Assembly: GCF_905120355.1 (NCBI RefSeq)
Contig: NZ_CAJHOB010000001.1
Location: 177,485-241,484 of the forward strand
Direction of reading: 5' to 3'
From: Azonexus hydrophilus
GTDB lineage: Bacteria > Pseudomonadota > Gammaproteobacteria > Burkholderiales > Rhodocyclaceae
DNA: 64,000 nucleotides
The notes beneath the pieces were generated by a model. The model was not told the DNA's origin. It ran no database searches and saw nothing but the letters and a program-made list of their open reading frames with translations. Shown here one piece after another: positions 53,297 through 62,863 of this stretch (position 1 is the first letter of the stretch; every line of letters begins with the position of its first letter). The position numbers and the translations under genes are program-made.

Positions 53297-53998
53297 ATGG
53301 ATTTTTCTCCAGCACACACAATCGGCGGACTGTCCTATTGGCTGGCATTCATGACCGGCCTGCTTGGCAGCGGGCATTGCCTGGGCATGTGCGGCGGGTT
53401 GGTGTCGGCGTTCTTCATGCGGCTGGGTGCCAAGGGAATCTGGCCTTATCTCGCCTATCACGGCACACGCGTCATGGTGTATGGCAGCATCGGCCTGATT
53501 GCTGCCGCCCTCGGCGCAGTGCTGGTCGCCACCGGGCAATTCGGCAAATTTCAGGGCATTCTGCAGATCGTCGCCGGGATCATCGTCATTCTCCTCGGGC
53601 TGGATTTACTGGGAATTTCCCCCTGGCGCAACAGCCTCGGCTTTGCGCCAATCGCCTGGCTGCGGCAGCAATTTTCCCTGGCCGTGCAGCGTGGCCCTGT
53701 CGCTGGTGCGCTGATCGGTGGCGCAATCAACGGCTTGATGCCCTGTTCGATGACCATGGCGATGGCGGTCAAAGCCACCACTGCGCCCAGCGTCATCGAG
53801 GGAGGACTGCTGATGCTGGCTTTTGGCGCCGGCACCCTGCCCTCGATGCTTTCAGCCTCGGTCCTGTTCGGCCGCCTGGGACCGCGCCTGCGCGGCTGGC
53901 TGCTCAAAGGGGCGGCGCTATTCGTCATTGCCCTGGGGGTATCGACGCTCTGGCAAGGGGTGCGCTACTACATGGTGATGCATCGCCTGCTCGGATGA
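53297..53998 (+). CDS. SafE/DsbD_2-type membrane protein
   Basis: A 233-residue, six-helix membrane protein from the ATG at 53297 (GGGAGACACG upstream). The N-terminal GSGHCLGMCGG (His27, Cys28, Met31, Cys32) is the signature of the cytochrome-biogenesis-type sulfite exporter/DsbD_2 family (CcoH/CcoS-neighbour YhdP-like proteins). A second PCSMTMAMA region holds another Cys/Met. Members are linked to copper delivery to cytochrome oxidase and copper transport. It is followed by two NosL genes. Confidence 0.85.
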   Translation: MDFSPAHTIGGLSYWLAFMTGLLGSGHCLGMCGGLVSAFFMRLGAKGIWPYLAYHGTRVMVYGSIGLIAAALGAVLVATGQFGKFQGILQIVAGIIVILLGLDLLGISPWRNSLGFAPIAWLRQQFSLAVQRGPVAGALIGGAINGLMPCSMTMAMAVKATTAPSVIEGGLLMLAFGAGTLPSMLSASVLFGRLGPRLRGWLLKGAALFVIALGVSTLWQGVRYYMVMHRLLG

Positions 53999-53999
53999 A

Positions 54000-54016
54000 T
54001 GCGACAATTTGCCGCA
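54000..54016. promoter_or_regulatory. Palindromic operator site 3 (TGCGRCA-N3-TGYCGCA)
   Basis: TGCGACA-ATT-TGCCGCA, a near-perfect inverted repeat (one mismatched pair). It begins 2 bp after the stop codon of the SafE-type gene and lies 61 bp before NosL 2. It matches sites 1 and 2 in length, spacing and half-site sequence, which makes chance unlikely. Confidence 0.65.
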
Positions 54017-54020
54017 GGCC

Positions 54021-54052
54021 GTGCTCCGCTCAGGGCGTTAACCTGAGAGCAC
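54021..54052. other. Hairpin upstream of NosL 2
   Basis: Two stacked stems: GTGCT (54021-54025) with AGCAC (54048-54052) and CTCAGG (54029-54034) with CCTGAG (54042-54047), a three-base bulge on one side and a 7-base loop. It directly follows site 3 and precedes the AAGGAG at 54064. It may attenuate readthrough from the SafE-type gene. No T run is present. Confidence 0.4.
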
Positions 54053-54076
54053 TCAATCAACGCAAGGAGAAAAATG

Positions 54077-54688
54077 ATGAACCGCCGCGACCTTCTCAAG
54101 ATTTCCGCACTCGCCGGCCTGACCGCCACTGCCAGCACTGCCACAACAGCCGCTCGTGCCGAGGTGTGTAGCAGCGACGGCACACCGAATCAATTCATTC
54201 CGAAAAAAGCAGCCGACCCCAAGCCGCTGGAAAACGACATCGAGAAATATCCGAAATGCCCCTACTGCGGCATGGACCGCAAGGAACACAACAAAACCCG
54301 CATGCTGGTCCAGTATGCGGATGATCTTGCCGATGGCACCTGCTCCATCCACTGCCTGGCGCTAAGCCTGAGCCTGAACATCGACCGTCAGCCAAAAAAC
54401 ATCTGGGGACCGGATTTCGCCGCCACCGCCGAACCACGCCCGCTGCTGCCGGTGGATCAACTGATTTACCTGATCGGTACCGACCTGAAACACGCGATGA
54501 CCAAAAAGAGCAAGCATTCCTTCGCCTCGATCGAGATGGCCAAGGAATTTCAGGCCAAGCACGGTGGCACCCTCGGTAACTTCAACGACGCACTGCGCGA
54601 AAGTTATCTCGGCATGTCGGAAGACGTTGCCCAGATTCGCAAGAACCGTGAAGAACGCCGCCGGCGCGCGCAGCAGAAGCAAAGCTGA
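54077..54688 (+). CDS. NosL-family copper-binding protein 2 (Tat-exported)
   Basis: A 203-residue protein; the ATG at 54077 has AAGGAG with better spacing than the ATG at 54074. Twin-arginine signal (NRRDLLKIS), then CPYCGMD (Cys61, Cys64, Met66) and DGTCSIHC (Cys89, Cys93). The C-terminus is basic (RKNREERRRRAQQK). It resembles NosL 1 in layout, including LENDIEKYPK before the CxxC motif and GTCS, and so is a paralogue. Its stop overlaps the next start (TGATG). Confidence 0.87.
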   Translation: MNRRDLLKISALAGLTATASTATTAARAEVCSSDGTPNQFIPKKAADPKPLENDIEKYPKCPYCGMDRKEHNKTRMLVQYADDLADGTCSIHCLALSLSLNIDRQPKNIWGPDFAATAEPRPLLPVDQLIYLIGTDLKHAMTKKSKHSFASIEMAKEFQAKHGGTLGNFNDALRESYLGMSEDVAQIRKNREERRRRAQQKQS

Positions 54689-55176
54689 TGCAACGCCGTC
54701 ATTTCATCGCCGCCGGCATCGCCTGTTGCGCGCTGCCGGCGCTAGCCCAGAAAGCGGCCCCGCCCCGGCCGGGCCAGAAGGATCTGTGCCCGGTATGCGG
54801 CATGATCGTCTCCAAATACCCGAACTGGATTGCCGCCGTCGTCTGGAAGGACGGGCACGCACATTTCTTTGACGGGGCCAAGGACATGTTCAAGTTCCTC
54901 TTCGATCTGGCCAAATACGCGCCGGGGCACCGCAAAGAAGACATCGCCGCCATTCAGGTTACCGATTTCTACAATCTGGAACGCATCGACGCCCGGCAAG
55001 CCTGGTTTGTCACCGGCTCGGACGTGCTCGGCCCCATGGGACATGAATTTGTGCCGTTGGCCACGCGCGCGGACGCGGATGATTTTTTCAAGGAACACCG
55101 GGGCAAGGGCTTGTTCAATTTCGAGCAAATTACCGCCGAGATGCCGGGCAAACTGGACAACGGACGTTTCACGTAA
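54688..55176 (+). CDS. NosL-family copper-binding protein 3
   Basis: A 162-residue protein with a Tat-like signal (QRRHFIAAG) and the NosL core CPVCGMIVSKYPNWIAAV (Cys34, Cys37, Met39) followed by WKDGHAHFFDGAKDMFKF and YVT-type AWFVTGSDVLGPMGHEFVP. It is closer to classic NosL than the other two. Coupled to NosL 2 by a one-base overlap. It ends within the convergent ybbP-like gene (8-bp overlap). Confidence 0.9.
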   Translation: MQRRHFIAAGIACCALPALAQKAAPPRPGQKDLCPVCGMIVSKYPNWIAAVVWKDGHAHFFDGAKDMFKFLFDLAKYAPGHRKEDIAAIQVTDFYNLERIDARQAWFVTGSDVLGPMGHEFVPLATRADADDFFKEHRGKGLFNFEQITAEMPGKLDNGRFT

Positions 55177-57681
55177 GCACCTCGCGCGGCGGCGTATCAA
55201 GCAAACGGCGCAGGCTCACCCAGCCGACACCTGCCACCGCAAAAGCGGCCAGCGCCGAACTCAGCAACGGCGTCAGCAATGAAAACTCCGCTGTCGTGCC
55301 AAACACCCGTTGCGCCAGCACCTGACCCACCACCGCCGCCCCGAGGGCGGCCAGCAACCCGGCCAGGGCGCCCAATGTCGCCAGCTCAACCAGCACAGCC
55401 TGGCGCAGTTGCGCGCGGCGCGCACCAAGCGCACGCAGCAGGGCAATTTCCCGCCGGCGCGCATCGAGCACTGCCAACAGGGCGGCATAGAGCACCACCA
55501 AGCCCGCCGCCAGAGTGAACAGGAACACCAGCTGCACCACGCCGACAATTTGCCCGAGCACTGACTGAATCTGATTGAGCAGCGCCGCAATGTCGATCAC
55601 CGTCAGGTTCGGAAACTCCGCCACCAGAGCCGCCAGAGGATCACTGGTAGAGGACTGCGGCAAGTGGAAACTGGTGATGAAGCTGGCGGGAGCATCTTCC
55701 AGCACACCGGAAGGCGCCAGGACAAAGAAATTGACGCGCATCGAATCCCAGTCGAGCTTGCGCAGGCTGCTGACGGTCAGGGTTTTGCGCAATCCGGCGA
55801 CGGTGAATTCCAGGCGGTCGCCAAGCGCGATGCCCAGGGTTTTCGCCAGCCCCTCTTCCACCGACGCTTCTTCCCCTGGCCCGGCAAACCAGCGCCCGGC
55901 CGTCACCTGATTGCCGGCCGGCAACGTGTCGCGCCAGGACAGGTTGAACTCCCGCTCGACCAGCCGCCGGGCGCGTTCATCGTCCGGAAAATCGGTGGCG
56001 CTGACCGGCTGCCCGTTTCTTGCCGTCAGCCGCGCCCGCACCATCGGCGCCAGTTCGGCAGTAATGCCCTGCGCCGCCAGTGCCGTTGCGACAGCCTGTC
56101 GTTGCTCCGGCTGGATGTTGATGATGAAACGGTTGGGCGCATCGGCCGGCAGATGCTGTTGCCAGGTCGCCATCAGTTCCAGCCGCGTCACCCCGAGCAG
56201 GAGCAGGGCCATCAGCCCGCTCCCCAGCGCGACCACATTGAGCACGTTGGCAACCCGGTGCCGGGCCAGCGATCCCCAGCCATGGCGCAAACCAAAACGT
56301 AGACCGGTGGCCCCGCCCCGCCGCCCCTGCCTGGCTGCCCAGCGGGCCAGCAGTTGCATCACGAGCGCTGCCGTCACCACAAAAAACAGGGCGGTCACGA
56401 GAAACCCGGCCACCGTGAACAACCCCAGACGCAGCTCGCCTGCCGTCAGCACCACCAGCGCCGCGAGCAACACGCCGCCCAGCGCGTAGGCCAAGAACGT
56501 CTGCCCGGCCGGTGGCCCGAACTCACGCCGCAGCACGCGCACCGTGGGCACCCGCGCCAGTTGCAGGATGGGCGGCAGGACGAAGCCAAACAACAGCACA
56601 AACGCCACCAGCACCCCCTGGCCAAGCGCCAGCCCCCCCGGCCAAGGCAACGGAATGGCAAACAAACCGGCCAATCCGGCGACGAGCACGAAGTGCGCGG
56701 CAAAGCCCAGCAGCGCCCCCGCTGCCGCCGCAAACAAGGCAAGCAGGAAGAAGGCCAACAGATGCAGACGCAGCACTTGCGCCTGGGTCATGCCGAAACA
56801 ACGCAGCAGGGCGCAGGTATCCAGATGCCGCGCCAGATAACGCCGTGCGGCCAGGGCCACGGCAATCGCCGCCAGCAGCACGGTGAGCAGACTGGCCAGG
56901 CCGAGAAAACGCCCCGCCTGATCAAGCGCCTTGCGTACTTCCGGCTGCGCATCCTGCAGCCCTTCCAGGCGCTGCCCACGGCTCAGACGCGGCTCTGCCC
57001 AGGCCCGCCAGTCGGCCAGTGCCGCCGCATCACCCGCCAGTTGCAGACGATAAGTGACGCGCGCACCGAACGCCGTCAGGCCGCTGCCGGGCACATCGTC
57101 GAGCGCCAGCATCAAACGCGGCGACAGGGAAAAGAAATTGAAGGCGCGGTCGCTCTCAGCTGTCAGCACCTGGCGCACCGGCAGGCGCAGCTGCCCGATG
57201 CCGAGCGGGGCATCCGGCGTCAACGCCAGCTGCTGGAACAACCGCGCATCGACCCAGGCTTCGCCGGCCCGCGGGCCCCGCGTTGCCTTCTGTTCCGCTG
57301 CTCCCGGCGCAGCGGCAATCTGCAGCGTGCCACGCAAGGGGTAATGCGCGTCCACCGCCTTGATTTCGACCAGCTGCGCCCGCTCATTGGCGAACACCAT
57401 GCTGGGAAACAACTGAACCTGCGCCGTACGCAAGCCGCGTTTTCCGGCTTCGACGGCAAACTCCGGCGCCAGCGGCTGATCGGCCGTGAGGATCAGATCC
57501 GCCCCAAGCAGTTGCGCCGCCTCGCCCTGCAAGGCCCGCTGCAAACGGTCGGTGAGAAAACCCACCGCCGTCACCGCCGCCACCGCCAGCAGCAGCGCCA
57601 CGAAAATCAGGCGTAATTCGCCGGCACGCCATTCGCGCCCCAGCATCCGCCAGGCCAGCGGCCAACTCCGTGCAACGGCTG

Positions 57682-57685
<4 letters not shown>
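55169..57685 (-). CDS. YbbP-type FtsX-domain ABC permease
   Basis: An 838-residue permease with an N-terminal helix (LIFVALLLAVAAVTAVGFLTD), a large extracytoplasmic domain, an FtsX domain of three helices near 260-370, three further helices, a second extracytoplasmic domain and a C-terminal FtsX domain (about 720-835, ending RRLLDTPPREVL). This YbbP architecture pairs with a YbbA-type ATPase, which is not next to it. The LALAARRYLARHLDTCALLRCFGMTQAQVLRL block is family-typical. It overlaps the radA start by four bases. Confidence 0.9.
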
Positions 57686-59040
<1,355 letters not shown>

Positions 59041-59667
59041 GGTTTGCGGTTTTTTACTTTTCAGGTGGGGTTGATTGTATTACTGCTGGTTTCTGGGTTG
59101 CGGGCTGTTTTCCGCGCTGCGGGCTGTATTCCGCGCTGCGGCGCGTCTTACTTTTTCTTGCTTCGCCAAGAAAAAGTAAGCAAAAAGAAGGCGACCCCAG
59201 GTCGGTGGCCCCTGCGGGGCTTCCCTGCGCTACTCGGGCTTGGCGGGGGCGGCGCAAACTCGGGGCTGCGCCCCTCAAACATGCTTGCCCCTTCATCCGC
59301 CAAGCCCTGCGTTGCTCGGCACCTCTCATGGGGAAAGGTGAACCCGCCACAGTTGGGCGATGGTTCGGGGGTTTTGCATTCTTTCGGCACAATCGTGGTG
59401 TCCAGTTTCGCGGCTGCTCTCCGATACAGGAACGCCTTTCCCCTCCCCTTGGAAGACGCTGAGCAACGCAGGCGAGCCGGGGGCTTTCGGCTGGCTATGT
59501 TTGAGCCGCGCAGCGGCGAGTTTAGCCAGCCGCCCGGCTCGACGAGTAGCGCAAGGCACCCCGCGTAGCGGGGCGTCGACCACGGGGTCGCCTTTTCTTT
59601 GGCTACTTTCTTTTGGCGAAGCAAAAGAAAGTACGCCCGCGCCACAGCGCGGAAAACAGCGCCCCCA
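59041..59667. repeat. Foldback repeat element (59104-59660) in a 627-bp gene-free gap
   Basis: No gene is convincing here. Outer inverted repeats: GCTGTTTTCCGCGCTG (59104-59119, partly duplicated after) and its complement CAGCGCGGAAAACAGC (59645-59660). Next, two hairpins, TTACTTTTTCTTG/CAAGAAAAAGTAA (59148-59179, perfect 13 bp) and TACTTTCTTTTG/CAAAAGAAAGTA (59604-59633, perfect 12 bp), are related in inverted order, followed by GGCGACCCC and its complement GGGGTCGCC (59190-59198, 59584-59592). Inside are nested stems at 59236-59307 and a three-tier stem at 59473-59541. It looks like a non-autonomous repeat of MITE type. Open frames across it are artefacts. Confidence 0.75.
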
Positions 59668-61020
59668 TCACGCCGGCAGATCAAAACCCTTGAGCTTGCG
59701 GTAAGTATCCACGGCGTAGGAATCCGTCATGCCGGCAACGAAATCGGCTACCTGCAGCAAGCGAACATAAGGGTCGGCATCGGGTTCGCCGCCATGGGCG
59801 AGGAATTGCGGGGGCAGCAGTTTGAGCAGCATTTTGTCGCGTGGACTCAAATGACAGCCGGGCACACCGGCGACAGCCTCCACCGCATGGGTGAACAACT
59901 CCAGCAGCGCCCCCAGCACCTCGAAGCCCGCCGTCTCGATTTCCAGAGCTGGACGGGCGGTATAGATGGTTTCTTTTGCCAGCTTCAACACCGCCTGCAA
60001 AGGCACACCGACTGGCGACTGCGCCAGCAGTTCATCGTCGAACTCGCCGGCCAGGATGGCGCGCTCGTTTTCCAGAAACACGGCCGCCGCGTTTTCCAGC
60101 AAACAGCCGATCGCTTTGGCGCGCAGGTACTCCAGACGCTCCTTGGGGTCGTGCAGACGGCTCAGGCGCTCACCATTCACTGCCGAACCGGCCAGATCGG
60201 CGAGCAGACATTCGGCATCGCGATAGCTGACGAAACCGAGGCGGGCGGCATCTTCCAGGTCGACGATGAGATAGCAGGTGTCGTCCGCCACCTCGACCAG
60301 AAACGCCAGCGGATGCCGGCGCCAGGCGCGACCGGGAATGCGCTCGACCAGGCCGGTGGCCGCTGCCACCCGGGCAAAGTTGTCGGCATCGTGCTGGAAA
60401 AAACCGAATTTCTTGCCGCTCTTGCCCTCCAGTTCCACATCCAGCTGCGAAGGACGGGGATATTTGGTGAATGCCGCCAGCACCGCGCTGGTCAGCTGCA
60501 GGCCGCCCGGATTGGCCGGGCTCTGCAGGCGGCTGACGATGCGAAACCCCTGGGCATTGCCTTCGTAACGCTCGAAATCGGCCTTCTGTGCAGCGGAAAA
60601 ACCATGCCGCTGCAGGATGCCGGAACTGCGGAACCATTCGCGGATGGCATCTTCACCCGCATGACCGAAGGGCGGGTTGCCGATATCGTGCGCCAGACAG
60701 GCTGCCGCCACGATGGCCCCAAAATCTCCCGATTCCACATCCTTCAGCCCGTGCCGGGCAATGATCTCGCGGCCGACCACCGCGCCCAGCGAACGCCCGA
60801 CACAACTGGCTTCCAGACTGTGTGTCAGGCGAGTGCGCACGTAATCGCTCTTGGACAGCGGAAAAACCTGCGTCTTGTCCTTCATGCGACGAAAAGCCGA
60901 AGTGAACACGATGCGGTCGTAATCCTGCTGGAACGCCGTGCGTTCGGCCGAACCCGGAGCGCGGCCGGCACCCAGGCGCTCGTTGGAGAGCAGCTTTTCC
61001 CAGATTTTTTTCCGACTCAT
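59668..61020 (-). CDS. Deoxyguanosinetriphosphate triphosphohydrolase-like protein
   Basis: A 450-residue HD-domain dNTPase from the ATG at 61020 (GAGGAATGAAGCC context). The metal motif: His67 (RTRLTHSLE), HD at 111-112 (CLAHDIGNPPFGHAGE) and a downstream Asp in VADDTCYLIVDLEDA. It hydrolyses dNTPs to deoxynucleoside and triphosphate. The length fits the dgt family (type 2). It is downstream of the thioesterase gene with a 29-bp gap. Confidence 0.93.
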   Translation of the reverse strand: MSRKKIWEKLLSNERLGAGRAPGSAERTAFQQDYDRIVFTSAFRRMKDKTQVFPLSKSDYVRTRLTHSLEASCVGRSLGAVVGREIIARHGLKDVESGDFGAIVAAACLAHDIGNPPFGHAGEDAIREWFRSSGILQRHGFSAAQKADFERYEGNAQGFRIVSRLQSPANPGGLQLTSAVLAAFTKYPRPSQLDVELEGKSGKKFGFFQHDADNFARVAAATGLVERIPGRAWRRHPLAFLVEVADDTCYLIVDLEDAARLGFVSYRDAECLLADLAGSAVNGERLSRLHDPKERLEYLRAKAIGCLLENAAAVFLENERAILAGEFDDELLAQSPVGVPLQAVLKLAKETIYTARPALEIETAGFEVLGALLELFTHAVEAVAGVPGCHLSPRDKMLLKLLPPQFLAHGGEPDADPYVRLLQVADFVAGMTDSYAVDTYRKLKGFDLPA

Positions 61021-61049
61021 GGCTTCATTCCTCGCACTTGCGGCAACTG

Positions 61050-61454
61050 TCATGCCCCTTCCAGCAGGGCGCGCACATCGTCCGGCAGCGGCACGGATTT
61101 ACCGCTCAGCGTGTTCATCCACACCACCTTAGCACTACCCTCGGCGTACAACTCGCCGTCAATCCGCATCTCGACAAAAGTCTCGCAACTGGAGCGGCCC
61201 AGCGCCCCGATCAGGGTACGCACTTCCACCGTCCCGGGATACGTCATCGGACGCAAAAAAGTGCACGCCGCATTGATGATGACCGGCCCATCGCCGCCCG
61301 GACGCACCGGAATCCGCATGGCCTCGATCCATTCGACCCGCGCCTGTTCCATGTAGCGGAAATACACGGTGTTGTTGACATGCCCATAGGCATCCATATC
61401 GCCCCAGCGGATGGGGATAAGCGTGGTATGCACCCATTTTTTCTGCGTCGTCAT
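61050..61454 (-). CDS. Acyl-CoA thioesterase (hotdog fold, 4HBT-type)
   Basis: A 134-residue single hotdog domain from the ATG at 61454. The family blocks WGDMDAYGHVNNTVYFRYMEQAR (with the catalytic Asp of the 4HBT class) and LRPMTYPGTVEVRT are present. It hydrolyses acyl-CoA thioesters; the natural substrate is not clear. The gene is upstream of dgt. Confidence 0.9.
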   Translation of the reverse strand: MTTQKKWVHTTLIPIRWGDMDAYGHVNNTVYFRYMEQARVEWIEAMRIPVRPGGDGPVIINAACTFLRPMTYPGTVEVRTLIGALGRSSCETFVEMRIDGELYAEGSAKVVWMNTLSGKSVPLPDDVRALLEGA

Positions 61455-61610
61455 CGTACGTTGCGGTCCTGCCGGAAGAAAGCCCCGTACTGTAGCGCAG
61501 TCGCAAGAATTCCGTAGCCCCTGGGCTTGATTCAAATTCAGGCACAACACCTTGGCCCTCTGGCAAAATCACGACCTTCACCAGCGACCACCCCAATCCG
61601 GGCTGCCATC

Positions 61611-62825
61611 ATGACTATCGAATTCAGCACTTACTACACCCTGATCCTTGCCGTCGTCGTCCTGCTGATCGGCAAGCTGATGGTCCGCCGCATCCGCCTT
61701 CTGCGTGAATTCAACATCCCGGAACCCGTTGCTGGCGGCCTGGTGGCAGCACTGGTGGCCTACGGCATCAATCTTGCCACAGGCTACCGGCCGGCCTTCG
61801 ATAGCAGTCTGCAAACGGCCTTCATGCTCTGCTTTTTCTCTTCCATCGGCTTAAGCGCCAATTTCGCCAAGCTCCGCGCCGGTGGATCAGCGCTGGTCGT
61901 TTTTCTGCTGGTGATCGTGGTGTTTGTCTTCGTGCAGAACGGCGTCGGGGTCGCGCTCGCCAGCCTGCTCGGACTAGACCCACTGATCGGCCTGATTGCC
62001 GGTTCCATTACCCTGCTCGGCGGCCACGGCACCGCTGGCGCCTGGGGGGCCGTGCTGGAAGAACAGCACGGCATCGTCGGCGCCATGACCATTGGCATGG
62101 CATGCGCAACGTTCGGCCTGATCATCGGTGGGCTGGTCGGCGGTCCCATGGCGAAATGGCTGATCCAGCGTCATCAGATCGAGGGCGGCACGGGCCATGA
62201 CGACAACGTCACGGTCGATGGCAGCACGCCAAACTTCGAGTTTCCGCACGAACAGCGCCTGATCACCGCCGACGCTGCCATCGAAACCCTGGCGCTATTC
62301 GCCGGCTGTCTCGCTTTTGCCCAGTTCATGACCCAGATCACCCAGGGCACGGCGGTACAACTGCCCACCTTTGTCTGGGCACTGGGTGGCGGCGTACTCA
62401 TCCGCAACACGCTCGACTACGCTTTCGGTTTCACCGTTTTCGACCGTGCCATCGACGTTTTCGGCAACGCCGCCTTGTCCATCTATCTGGCCATCGCCCT
62501 GCTCTCGCTCAAACTGTGGGAACTCGCCGGTCTGGCCGGACCGCTGGTGATCATCCTCGCCGTGCAGACGGTGGTACTTGCCGCCTATGTCGCCTTCGTC
62601 ACTTTCCGCGTCATGGGCAAAAACTATGACGCCGCCGTGCTCTGCGCCGGCCAGTGTGGTTTCGGCATGGGCGCCACACCGACCGCCGTTGCCAACATGC
62701 AGGCCATCACCAACCAGTACGGCGCATCGCACAAGGCATTCCTCATCGTCCCCATGGTCGGCGCCTTCTTCATCGATCTGGTCAATGCGGTGGTGTTGCA
62801 GTTGTTCATCAAGGTCGTTGGCTGA
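61611..62825 (+). CDS. gltS: Sodium/glutamate symporter GltS
   Basis: A 404-residue secondary transporter from the ATG at 61611. About ten membrane helices are visible. The GltS marks are NIPEPVAGGLVAAL, LLGGHGTAGAWG and FGMGATPTAVANMQAI, the two inverted-repeat pore regions. It imports glutamate with sodium. A start 84 bases upstream is possible but adds a non-family leader. Confidence 0.94.
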   Translation: MTIEFSTYYTLILAVVVLLIGKLMVRRIRLLREFNIPEPVAGGLVAALVAYGINLATGYRPAFDSSLQTAFMLCFFSSIGLSANFAKLRAGGSALVVFLLVIVVFVFVQNGVGVALASLLGLDPLIGLIAGSITLLGGHGTAGAWGAVLEEQHGIVGAMTIGMACATFGLIIGGLVGGPMAKWLIQRHQIEGGTGHDDNVTVDGSTPNFEFPHEQRLITADAAIETLALFAGCLAFAQFMTQITQGTAVQLPTFVWALGGGVLIRNTLDYAFGFTVFDRAIDVFGNAALSIYLAIALLSLKLWELAGLAGPLVIILAVQTVVLAAYVAFVTFRVMGKNYDAAVLCAGQCGFGMGATPTAVANMQAITNQYGASHKAFLIVPMVGAFFIDLVNAVVLQLFIKVVG

Positions 62826-62863
62826 GCACAACAAACGCGGGGGATTCAGACAATCGACGACGC

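Noticed and set aside
59148..59684. Open frames inside the 59104-59660 repeat
   Set aside because: Their sequence is set by inverted repeats and hairpins; they lack start signals and domains.
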